DNA of 7,455 nucleotides, taken from the NCBI GenBank assembly GCA_030427765.1, contig JAUICS010000057.1:1-7455 (forward strand), read 5' to 3'. Position 1 is the first letter of the stretch. Each line of letters opens with the position of its first letter. Under the pieces are notes generated by a model. It was not told the origin of the DNA. It saw only the letters and a list, made by a program, of their open reading frames with translations, and made no database searches. Source of the stretch: Alphaproteobacteria bacterium. Lineage in GTDB: Bacteria; Pseudomonadota; Alphaproteobacteria; Micavibrionales; Micavibrionaceae. The translations under genes and the position numbers were made by a program. This document shows positions 1 to 6,539 of the stretch, piece by piece.

Positions 1-692
1 AGGTTCTGTTTTTTGTAGCCGGCAAAACTGATGTAACGCGGGAACGTGTCTTCTTCTTTCATACCGGAAAACCATCCGGCGATGGCGGAGTCATAGGCGG
101 CGGTACGTGCAAATGCATTTGCGGCCAAATGCTGGCGCAGTGCGTATGTTATCGTTCCATCATACGAATTCAGGTCATTGATCAATGATTTATAGTCAGT
201 CGGGTCGGTGATAACGGCGACATGACGGTAATTTTTTGCGGCGGAACGGATCATCGCAGGCCCGCCGATATCGATATTTTCTATACAGCGCGATACATCA
301 TCGGAATGTTGTTTAACCGTTTCTTCGAATGGATATAGGTTGATAATTACAATATCGATTGGCTTGATATTATGCTCATTCATCGCATCGGTATGTTGCG
401 TATCATCACGTTTGGCAAGAATACCGCCGTGAACCATAGGGTTCAATGTTTTGACGCGGCCATCCATCATTTCTGGAAAACCGGTATAATCCGATACTTC
501 GGTCACAGGGATGTCGAGTTCGGAAATGGCCTTAGCCGTGCCGCCGGTTGAAAGAATATTAATGCCGAATTTGTGGAGTGTTTGTGCCAGATCACTCAAA
601 CCCGTTTTATCTGATACGGAAATAAGTGCGTTTTGTGGTTTAATGGCTTTTGGGTCTGTAAATACCGTCGTTTCTTTTTTGTGCTGTTCCAT
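1..692 (-). CDS. purH: PurH, bifunctional AICAR formyltransferase / IMP cyclohydrolase, N-terminal part (runs off left edge)
   Basis: Cytoplasmic enzyme of the last two steps of de novo purine synthesis: formylation of AICAR, then ring closure to IMP. The window holds 230 codons from the ATG at 690-692, and the gene continues past base 1; family members are usually a little over 500 residues. What is seen is the N-terminal IMP cyclohydrolase (MGS-like) domain: SVSDKTG at residues 25-31, STGGT at 48-52, FPEMMDGRVKTL at 72-83, NLYPF at 118-122, and NIDIGGPAMIRSAAKN at 139-154. Residues corresponding to the known cyclohydrolase active-site Lys, Tyr, Asp and Lys appear present (K81, Y120, D141, K153). 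The formyltransferase domain lies outside. The more usual KTLHP reads KTLNP here. The start is fixed by an in-frame stop at 705-707 and by lack of another good start; it has about 20 residues before the conserved core. It begins 2 bp after the cheR stop, which suggests co-transcription or coupled translation. Identification is very secure. Confidence 0.95.
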   Translation of the reverse strand, partial: MEQHKKETTVFTDPKAIKPQNALISVSDKTGLSDLAQTLHKFGINILSTGGTAKAISELDIPVTEVSDYTGFPEMMDGRVKTLNPMVHGGILAKRDDTQHTDAMNEHNIKPIDIVIINLYPFEETVKQHSDDVSRCIENIDIGGPAMIRSAAKNYRHVAVITDPTDYKSLINDLNSYDGTITYALRQHLAANAFARTAAYDSAIAGWFSGMKEEDTFPRYISFAGYKKQN

Positions 693-694
693 AA

Positions 695-1504
695 TTACGT
701 TTTCTTAATATACAATCCTCTTGCATCCGGTTTCGGGATGAATGCATCCGTGATACCAAGAACGGTTTCTGCACCACCCAAAAACAGATAGCCATCATCT
801 TGCATATGTGAGGCAATCATGTCGAGCACTTTTCGTTTTGTTTCTTCATTAAAATAAATCAAAACATTTCTACAAAATACGATATCAAATTTTCCTAATG
901 CGGCGGCGGGTTCTAGAAGGTTTAAATAATCAAAGGACACCATTTTTTTTATTTCATCTTTCAGGTGCCAATGCGTCCCTTCCTGCGAGAAGTATTTCAT
1001 TAGTAACTGGATGGGCAATCCGCGTTGTACTTCGAATTGTGAGAACTGACCTTTTCGTGCCTGGTCCATAATTTCATGGGAAATGTCTGTGCCCTTGATA
1101 TCCGCGCTCCATCCCTGAAGTGCCGGATGTTCTTTGATTGTCATGGCGATTGAGTAAGCCTCTTGTCCGCTGGAACATGCGGCGGACCAAATGCGGATGC
1201 TTTTGCCGGACTGGCGTTTTTCGGCGAGCTCCGGGAGGACAATATTTTTAAGATGTTCAAATGGCTTTATATCACGGAAAAACGAGGTCTCGTTTGTCGT
1301 CATAGCCTCAATGACATCGTTTACAAGTTTATTGTCATTTGTTGTTTTTATGGCGTTTGCAATATCGGCAAGGGTATTCATTTCCCATTTTTTTGCAACT
1401 GGTGATAGCCGCGATTCAAGCAGGTATGTTTTGTCGGGCCCTATTACCAAGCCGGATGTTCGACTTAATAAGTCACGAAAAATTTCAAAAACTGCTGCGT
1501 CCAT
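695..1504 (-). CDS. cheR: CheR, chemotaxis protein glutamate O-methyltransferase
   Basis: Transfers methyl groups from S-adenosylmethionine to glutamates on chemoreceptor cytoplasmic domains, the adaptation step opposed by CheB. The 269 residues match the usual single-domain CheR length. Visible are the N-terminal helical domain (about 1-75), the family signature NETSFFRD at 71-78, the SAM-binding loop AACSSGQEAYSIA at 108-120, an acidic SAM-ribose position in GTDIS (D140), and FDIVFCRNVLIYF at 206-218 followed by the GYLFLGGAETV segment at 238-248. There is no TPR or other fused domain. It starts 21 bp after the cheB stop and its TAA lies 2 bp before the purH start. The ribosome binding site is weak (an A/G-rich stretch near 1513), suggesting translation may depend on upstream cheB. 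CheD and receptor genes are not in the window, so the receptors it modifies are encoded elsewhere. Confidence 0.97.
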   Translation of the reverse strand: MDAAVFEIFRDLLSRTSGLVIGPDKTYLLESRLSPVAKKWEMNTLADIANAIKTTNDNKLVNDVIEAMTTNETSFFRDIKPFEHLKNIVLPELAEKRQSGKSIRIWSAACSSGQEAYSIAMTIKEHPALQGWSADIKGTDISHEIMDQARKGQFSQFEVQRGLPIQLLMKYFSQEGTHWHLKDEIKKMVSFDYLNLLEPAAALGKFDIVFCRNVLIYFNEETKRKVLDMIASHMQDDGYLFLGGAETVLGITDAFIPKPDARGLYIKKT

Positions 1505-1525
1505 AATGGTTATTCTTATGTAGTT

Positions 1526-2701
1526 CTATTTATTATCAATGATCTTTCTGATGCGCGGTCCAATATTCTCAACGGGAAGGACTTCTTTACATAGACCGGC
1601 TTCGGCAACGGCACCGGGCATACCCCATACGACACTGGTATGTTTATCTTGTGCAATGATGCTTCCACCTGCGTCAACAATTTCTTTGCATGTGTGCACG
1701 CCATCGTGACCCATGCCGGTTAAAATGACGGTCAACATTTTGTTGCCATAGATTTTTAAGGCCGTACGCAACATGGGTTCAACCGATGGACGGCAAAAAT
1801 TCTCCGGCGGGTCTTCTGTCGTGCGGATAATAACGTTTCCGCCATCTTTGACCAGTGTCATGTGGAAACCGCCCGGCGCGACATAGGCCTTGCCGTTTTC
1901 CAGTTTCATCATATCCTCGGCCTCGAAACTTTCGATGCCTGTATGCTGCTGAATATGCTGCGCCAGAATTTTGGTAAAGGTTTTTGGCATATGCTGAGTA
2001 ATCACGATCGGTATGTGTATGTCTTTGCAGTGTTTAAGAACTTCGAACAATGCCTTTGGCCCACCCGTTGAACTGCCGATGGCAAGAAGGGTAGGGGACA
2101 TAACCATTGGACCGGCTTGCAAGACGACTTCCTTGCCAATTGTTCGTCTGAATGTGCCTGGCGCGGCAGAGGTCGCGGCATCGGCATTACCAACTGGGGC
2201 GTGCGATGACTGTTCTGGCTGCGTTGATGTTGCCGGTTTATCAATGCCTGGTGCCGCGTCGGTTAAAAAACGTGGTGGTCGACCTGATAGACTGCGTACA
2301 AGATTGATCAAATCACGCTTGAATTCATGTTTCTGAACAAGCTCTCGGCCGGAACTTGGCTTTAGTATGCAATCGGCGGCACCGAGTGATAACGCCTTGA
2401 TCGAAATGTCGGCATTTCGTGAACTTAATGTCGAGCAGATAATGATTTTTGCGGATGGATATTCCTTTAACAAAAGCGGCAGGGCGGTAATACCGTCCAT
2501 GACAGGCATTTCAATATCCAGTAACACCACATCCGGCGCTGTGGCCTTAATTGTATCCACGCCCATTTTTCCGTTACTGACCGATCTGACGACCTTTATA
2601 TCTTCGTCCTGTTCCAGAATACGTGCAATAAATCCGCGAATGACTGCGGAATCATCGACCAGCATGACATTGATAGGATTGGTGGCAGGCGTTAATGACA
2701 T
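1526..2701 (-). CDS. cheB: CheB, chemotaxis response regulator protein-glutamate methylesterase
   Basis: Removes methyl groups from receptor glutamates, and in many species also deamidates glutamines, when phosphorylated by CheA, giving feedback adaptation. The 391 residues hold an N-terminal receiver (about 10-135) with acidic pair D16/D17, predicted phosphorylation site D62 in LLDIEMPVMDG, S90/T91 and K114 (LKPSS). A long Ala/Pro/Thr-rich linker (about 140-200) joins it to the CheB methylesterase domain (about 203-388). The catalytic triad is visible: Ser in GSSTGG (S211), His in TQHMP (H237) and Asp in GMGHDG (D333). The domain order and both active sites are complete, so the protein is expected to be functional. 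It lies 35 bp after cheY and 21 bp before cheR in the same operon. The ATG at 2699-2701 leaves a sensible short leader before beta-strand 1 of the receiver. Confidence 0.97.
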   Translation of the reverse strand: MSLTPATNPINVMLVDDSAVIRGFIARILEQDEDIKVVRSVSNGKMGVDTIKATAPDVVLLDIEMPVMDGITALPLLLKEYPSAKIIICSTLSSRNADISIKALSLGAADCILKPSSGRELVQKHEFKRDLINLVRSLSGRPPRFLTDAAPGIDKPATSTQPEQSSHAPVGNADAATSAAPGTFRRTIGKEVVLQAGPMVMSPTLLAIGSSTGGPKALFEVLKHCKDIHIPIVITQHMPKTFTKILAQHIQQHTGIESFEAEDMMKLENGKAYVAPGGFHMTLVKDGGNVIIRTTEDPPENFCRPSVEPMLRTALKIYGNKMLTVILTGMGHDGVHTCKEIVDAGGSIIAQDKHTSVVWGMPGAVAEAGLCKEVLPVENIGPRIRKIIDNK

Positions 2702-2736
2702 TATATTTGCGAAAAACTCTGTCTTAAAAAGTTATG

Positions 2737-3105
2737 TTAGTCGATCAAACCAACTTGAATGAATTTAGTTTCAATGATTTCGCTGTCAAATGGCTTCATG
2801 ATGTATTCATTTGCCCCTGCACTCATTGCTTTTTCGATTTGTTCGATGCCGTTTTCGGTTGTACAGAAAACAACCTTTGGCGTGTCACCGTTTTCCATGG
2901 CGCGCAGTTTTACCAGGAATTCAAGACCGTTCATAACCGGCATGTTCCAATCCAAAAGAATGACATCCGGCATAGATTTCTGACATGTTTCGTATGCTTG
3001 GTTTCCGTCTTCTGCTTCTTCACAAGAAAAACCGAGTTCTTCGGCAATACGGCGTGCTACTTTTCGAACAACGCGGCTGTCATCAACAACTAGGCAGGAT
3101 TTCAT
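2737..3105 (-). CDS. cheY: CheY, single-domain chemotaxis response regulator
   Basis: Small diffusible response regulator phosphorylated by CheA. In the phosphorylated form CheY proteins bind the flagellar switch; some alphaproteobacterial CheY paralogues act as phosphate sinks instead. All 122 residues form one receiver domain: acidic pair D8/D9 (VVDDS), predicted phosphorylated D52 in LLDWNMPVMNG, T82 at the end of strand 4 (VVFCTT), aromatic switch residue Y101 and invariant K104 in YIMKPF. The WNMP variant of the phosphorylation loop is typical of true CheY proteins. No output domain is fused. It sits between cheW (50-bp gap) and cheB (35-bp gap). As the only stand-alone receiver in the cluster it is the natural motor-directed output, but that role is inferred from context. 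Confidence 0.95.
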   Translation of the reverse strand: MKSCLVVDDSRVVRKVARRIAEELGFSCEEAEDGNQAYETCQKSMPDVILLDWNMPVMNGLEFLVKLRAMENGDTPKVVFCTTENGIEQIEKAMSAGANEYIMKPFDSEIIETKFIQVGLID

Positions 3106-3155
3106 AATCTAAATATCTTTCGTGATTAGTTATATTAAGATTTGATCATGTTAAA

Positions 3156-3653
3156 TTAAGCATTAACAGTATCAAGCAATTTTGGAACATCCAAAACAAC
3201 CAAAAGTTTGTTTTCCAACCGGAAAATTCCCATTGATATGTTCCTCCACACAGGGTCAAGTGTGGCCGGTGTTTGTTCATAGTCGCTATAATCAAGGCTA
3301 AGAACATCACCAACTTCGTCGATAATCAACGAATAGAGTTCATTGTCATGTTCGACAACGACACTCATTTGTGTCGTTTTTTTTGTGGACCGTTCTGCAA
3401 GGCCGAGACTTTTTCGTACATTAATCGCCGTTACAATACGCCCACGAAGGTTAAGCGCGCCGGCAACCTCGGCTGGGGCCAATGGGATGTGTGCAACATC
3501 GTGGCTGCCCAATACATCCTGAACCTGCAGGACCGGAATACCGAACATCTGATCTGCCAAGTTAATTGTCAGGTAATCCGTGTTGCTCTCTGTTATTTGA
3601 TGTCCGGTACGGCCTTGTTTTTCTTCGGGCCTTTCTAATGTGTCTTGTGTCAT
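3156..3653 (-). CDS. cheW: CheW, chemotaxis coupling (scaffold) protein
   Basis: Adaptor linking receptor cytoplasmic tips to the P5 domain of CheA in hexagonal signalling arrays at the membrane. The 165 residues form one CheW domain (about 25-160) after a hydrophilic N-terminal extension of about 25 residues. Family marks are FGIPVLQVQDVL at 37-48, the strongly conserved NLRGRI at 68-73, and the second subdomain motif IDEVGDVLSL at 111-120. It has no fused receiver, so it is a classical CheW and not CheV. The ATG at 3651-3653 follows a GGGG stretch five bases upstream that can serve as the ribosome binding site. The gene starts 15 bp after the end of the cheA reading frame (receiver remnant), so transcription is clearly continuous with cheA. 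Confidence 0.96.
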   Translation of the reverse strand: MTQDTLERPEEKQGRTGHQITESNTDYLTINLADQMFGIPVLQVQDVLGSHDVAHIPLAPAEVAGALNLRGRIVTAINVRKSLGLAERSTKKTTQMSVVVEHDNELYSLIIDEVGDVLSLDYSDYEQTPATLDPVWRNISMGIFRLENKLLVVLDVPKLLDTVNA

Positions 3654-3668
3654 ATTGTCCCCACTCGT

Positions 3669-3968
3669 TTATTCAGCTGCTTCAGAAGAGCCGGTTGTTT
3701 TCTTCGCCAAGGTTTCGGATAACGTATGCAAAAGAGTTTCCTTATCGAATTTTGCAACATATCCTTCGAAGCCAACGGTCTTACCGCGGCTAATATCCTC
3801 CGGCGTTGCATGTGACGTTAAGGCAACCAGCGGTGTGTCTTTCAATTCATTGATCTGGCGTACTTTTTCGGCAAATTCGAAACCATCCATATCCGGCATT
3901 TCAATATCACTCACGATCACATCGAATTCGCTACCGCCCTCAATCATTTCAAGTGCTTCGCGGGCGCT
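3669..3968 (-). pseudogene. cheA: C-terminal two thirds of the CheA receiver domain, separated from cheA by an in-frame TAA
   Basis: This stretch continues the cheA frame without any shift: after the TAA come S-A-R-E-A-L-E, then an ATG at 3945-3947 and 91 further codons to the TAA at 3669-3671. It carries the remaining receiver hallmarks. These are phosphorylation site D825 (full-frame numbering) in FDVIVSDIEMPDMDGFEF, T855 in LVALTSHATPED and K877 in GYVAKFDK, followed by a short Ala/Glu/Ser tail. The pieces before and after the stop join into one normal CheY-like fold, so the parent gene would encode about 903 residues. As a separate protein starting at the ATG it would lack the acidic pair, strand 1 and helix 1, and could not be phosphorylated normally. 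No good Shine-Dalgarno sequence precedes that ATG. The preserved motifs argue for a recent nonsense change or a base error and not long decay. Confidence 0.8.
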
Positions 3969-6380
3969 TTACTTGGTCGTAACGTTGTATCCGGATACAT
4001 TCAGTAAAGGCGTTAACATGTTTCTGAAAAACGGACTGTCATCTACAAGCAAGACATTTTTGCGAACCGAATGCTCCCCGCCTTTGCTGAATGGTTCCTG
4101 CTCATCCGGCATAAACCATTCTTTATCGGCTTGTTTTACGAAGAAACCAACGTCAATAATATCTGTGGCCTTACCGTTAATGATGGAGCTACCCATAATT
4201 CCGGATTGGCCGGAATTATGCTGGATATCGATTACGTCCTCAACAATATCAACGATGTTGTCGACAATAAGACCCATCGATTTTTCATCGTTGGCAAAAA
4301 CCAATACCGGTTTTTCTTCGTCACCGTTCATGCGGACATTTGAGTTAAATGGTTCTAGCGGCATAAGACGTCCACGGTACTGTATTACGATTTGTCCATC
4401 CGAACCTTCAACATCTTTCGGGTGAATGTTTTCCAGACGGGAGACAAGTGAAAGCGGTACGGCTTTCGGTGTATCATCGCCCGCTTCAAACAGAAGCAAT
4501 GATGTTTTCTCCTTGCTTGTATCCACAACTTTGGATTTTGCATCCTGATCATCAAGTGTTTCTGATGTTTCAACGTCGCCGGTTGTTTTCGCAATTCCTG
4601 ATGGGTCAAGGATCATAATGACCGATCCATCCCCAAGAATTGTATTTCCGGAGAATAAATCAATGCTTTTCAAGATACTTGCAACCGGTTTCACAACGAT
4701 TTCTTCTGTGTCGTAGACACGGTCAACAATGATACCAAATTGATACCCGCCAACCTGCGTTACAACAATGTAATCACTGTTGATCTGCTTTGAATCTTCT
4801 GACAGCTTTTTGGGTTTATCTGCATCATCATCAATGGCTGCGCCATCACCGCCTTCATATTCTGATGCGGCTTCAATATCATTTAGACGAAGAAGGCTTC
4901 GTAAATCAACCAGTGGCAATAACTGGTCACGTAAACGAAATACCGGCGTGCCTTTGATGGTCTCAATACGGCTTTTGCCATTTTCAGACGCCATAACAAG
5001 TTCGCGGACCGCGAGCTGCGGAATGGCAAAACGTTCCTTGGCCGTTTCAACAATCAATGCGGACACGATGGCCAGTGTCAGCGGAATTTTAATAAGGAAC
5101 GTGGTTCCTTTTCCTTCCGTAGATTTTAATTCAATTGAGCCGCCAATATTTTCTATGTTGTTACGAACAACATCCATACCAACACCGCGTCCAGAAACGG
5201 ATGTAACTTGCTCCGCCGTCGAGAAGCCGGCTTTGAAAATAAAGTGTTGTATTTGGCTTGTGCTTAGGCTGGCAAGTTCATCTTCTGTTGCTAAGCCCTT
5301 TTCAAGGATTTTGGCGCGGATTTTATCGACGGCCAGTCCTTTACCATCGTCACTGATTTCAATGATAATATGACCGCCTTCATGATAGGCATTCAGACGG
5401 ATGCGGCCGGTTTCGGCCTTACCCGCTTTTACACGATCTTGAGGTATTTCAAGGCCGTGGTCAGCCGAGTTGCGCACCATGTGTGTGAGTGGGTCTTTGA
5501 TCATTTCCAGAACCTGGCGGTCCAGTTCGGTATCCTTGCCGTGCATTTGCAGATCAATTTTCTTGCCAAGTTCTAATGCAATATCGCGAACGATACGCGG
5601 CAATTTTGCCCATGCGTTTCCAATCGGCTGCATTCGTGTTTTCATCACGCCGTCCTGCAATTCGGACACAACTTGATTCAATCGTTGAAGCGGGCCGGAG
5701 AATTCACTTTCTTTCTGATGACGCAATATCTGCAATAATTGATTACGTGTAAGTACCAGCTCACTCACCATTGTCATCAGGTTCTCCAGAACACCGACAT
5801 TCACACGCAATGTCTGGTTGGCTACTTGTGATTCACGGGCCGTAAGGGTTTCCGTATCTTGAGCTTGCGGCGCTGTCTCTGCTGGTGCGGCTACATCTAT
5901 GTCAGCTGAAAAGACTGCGTCTTCAATTTCTTCGGCGGCACTATCGTCATCGTCTGAGGTCGTTGCTGCGTTATTTGCGGATTCTGTCGTGCCTTGAATG
6001 GCTTCGCCTTCATAGGCTTTGTCCAGTTTTGCAATCAGGTCGGCATCATCGCCTTCTGGTTCTTTACCATTGGCCTCAATTTCACCAAGAATGTACTTTA
6101 ACCGGTCAAGAGATTCAAAAATCAATGTGACGTATTCCTGTGTGACCTCAAGATCACCGTCACGAAAACGACCTAGAACATTTTCGGCATGGTGTGCCAG
6201 TTTTTCCAGACGCGGAAGGTCAAGGAAGCCACATGTGCCTTTGATAGTGTGTGTAATTCGGAAGATCGTCGATAAAAGGTCTTTATCATTTGGATTTTGT
6301 TCGAGCATCACCAAATCATTATCAAGTTCGGCAAGACTTTCGTTTGTTTCGGTCAGGAATTCAGCAATTAGGTCATCCAT
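3969..6380 (-). CDS. cheA: CheA, hybrid chemotaxis histidine kinase, ended early by an in-frame stop inside its receiver domain
   Basis: Receptor-controlled autokinase that phosphorylates CheY and CheB. Domains over 803 residues: P1/HPt (about 1-105) with phosphorylated H44 in RITHTIKGTCGF; an acidic Ala/Asp/Glu-rich linker (about 106-188) with no recognisable P2 domain; P3 dimerisation (about 189-255); P4 kinase (about 256-433) with N box HMVRNSADHGLE at 300-311, G1 SDDGKGL at 343-349, F-box FKAGFST at 382-388 and G2 GRGVGMDVV at 397-405; a first CheW-like P5 domain (about 435-597) with an acidic insertion near 500-534; a second CheW-like domain (about 624-752); and the first third of a receiver (from about 774) with acidic pair D780/D781. 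TAA at 3969-3971 ends the frame after VTTK, although the same frame continues through the rest of the receiver. The kinase parts are complete, so the truncated product could still signal. The start is supported by GGAG eight bases upstream. Confidence 0.95.
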   Translation of the reverse strand: MDDLIAEFLTETNESLAELDNDLVMLEQNPNDKDLLSTIFRITHTIKGTCGFLDLPRLEKLAHHAENVLGRFRDGDLEVTQEYVTLIFESLDRLKYILGEIEANGKEPEGDDADLIAKLDKAYEGEAIQGTTESANNAATTSDDDDSAAEEIEDAVFSADIDVAAPAETAPQAQDTETLTARESQVANQTLRVNVGVLENLMTMVSELVLTRNQLLQILRHQKESEFSGPLQRLNQVVSELQDGVMKTRMQPIGNAWAKLPRIVRDIALELGKKIDLQMHGKDTELDRQVLEMIKDPLTHMVRNSADHGLEIPQDRVKAGKAETGRIRLNAYHEGGHIIIEISDDGKGLAVDKIRAKILEKGLATEDELASLSTSQIQHFIFKAGFSTAEQVTSVSGRGVGMDVVRNNIENIGGSIELKSTEGKGTTFLIKIPLTLAIVSALIVETAKERFAIPQLAVRELVMASENGKSRIETIKGTPVFRLRDQLLPLVDLRSLLRLNDIEAASEYEGGDGAAIDDDADKPKKLSEDSKQINSDYIVVTQVGGYQFGIIVDRVYDTEEIVVKPVASILKSIDLFSGNTILGDGSVIMILDPSGIAKTTGDVETSETLDDQDAKSKVVDTSKEKTSLLLFEAGDDTPKAVPLSLVSRLENIHPKDVEGSDGQIVIQYRGRLMPLEPFNSNVRMNGDEEKPVLVFANDEKSMGLIVDNIVDIVEDVIDIQHNSGQSGIMGSSIINGKATDIIDVGFFVKQADKEWFMPDEQEPFSKGGEHSVRKNVLLVDDSPFFRNMLTPLLNVSGYNVTTK

Positions 6381-6388
6381 GGTGGCGG

Positions 6389-6392
6389 CTCC
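6389..6392 (-). promoter_or_regulatory. Ribosome binding site of cheA
   Basis: GGAG on the minus strand with an eight-base spacer before the cheA ATG (6378-6380). It is the clearest Shine-Dalgarno match in the window and supports this start. The downstream che genes have weaker sites, which fits translation coupled to the upstream gene. Confidence 0.6.
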
Positions 6393-6441
6393 AGAACGTT
6401 TTGGTTATCGCTTTTGTGTTATAAATTATCACATAACAATA

Positions 6442-6470
6442 ATAAAAAGATGTTAACATCCTCTTATCAA
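6442..6470 (-). promoter_or_regulatory. Alternative weaker promoter candidate upstream of cheA
   Basis: TTGATA (6465-6470) and TTTTAT (6442-6447) on the minus strand lie 17 bases apart. The -10 match is poor in a very AT-rich stretch, so chance is a real possibility. The 12-bp palindrome at 6449-6460 falls wholly within the spacer, where a repressor operator could sit. Confidence 0.22.
6449..6460. repeat. Perfect 12-bp palindrome GATGTTAACATC upstream of cheA
   Basis: Each half (GATGTT / AACATC) is the exact reverse complement of the other with no spacer, the form expected for a dimeric regulator's binding site. It lies about 70 bp before the cheA start. It contains one TTAA, the half-site core bound by CtrA, but no second TTAA at the seven-base spacing of a full CtrA box. 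The palindrome itself is certain; an operator role is inferred. Confidence 0.5.
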
Positions 6471-6481
6471 CTCACCTGATT

Positions 6482-6501
6482 CTAATTTAAAAACAAATTA
6501 G
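6482..6501. repeat. Inverted repeat CTAATTT - 6 bp - AAATTAG upstream of cheA
   Basis: Two perfect 7-bp arms (6482-6488 and 6495-6501) flank AAAAAC. The position is directly downstream of the predicted transcription start near 6503, so it could be an operator or a weak 5' hairpin. The arms are AT-rich and no T-run follows on the minus strand, so it does not look like a terminator. Confidence 0.4.
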
Positions 6502-6509
6502 GCCCAAAT

Positions 6510-6539
6510 GGTATAAATTGAAATACTTACGTATGCCAA
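6510..6539 (-). promoter_or_regulatory. Candidate sigma70-type promoter of the che operon
   Basis: On the minus strand TTGGCA (6534-6539, five of six matches to the -35 consensus) is followed after 18 bases by TATACC (6510-6515, four of six matches to the -10 consensus). This would start transcription near 6503, leaving a leader of about 120 bases before cheA. It is the best-scoring pair I can find by eye in the only sizeable intergenic gap. Spacing and location fit, but no experiment supports it. Confidence 0.4.

Noticed and set aside
1516..1704. Short minus-strand open frame in another phase within the 3' part of cheB
   Set aside because: It overlaps the conserved methylesterase C-terminus in a different phase and shows no domain or separate translation signal.
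3106..3155. 50-bp gap between cheW and cheY examined for a terminator or promoter
   Set aside because: Only a weak, imperfect AT-rich dyad is seen with no T-run; nothing indicates a break in the operon.
3945..3947. ATG at 3945-3947 as the start of an independent receiver protein
   Set aside because: No Shine-Dalgarno sequence is evident, and the product would lack strand 1, helix 1 and the acidic pair needed for phosphorylation, so it is better read as the severed end of cheA.
3640..4425. 261-codon open frame on the plus strand opposite cheW and the end of cheA
   Set aside because: It is antisense to clearly conserved receiver and CheW-like domains, is rich in Ser and Ile as expected of a mirror frame, and has no recognisable motif or ribosome binding site.
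4780..5373. 197-codon open frame on the plus strand inside cheA
   Set aside because: It lies wholly opposite the CheA kinase and P5 domains; its composition (Ser/Arg-rich) is that of a reverse-complement shadow.
6396..6420. Sigma28-like motif (AGCGATAA) before cheA
   Set aside because: Only six of eight -10 positions match and no TAAA-type -35 lies at the right distance.
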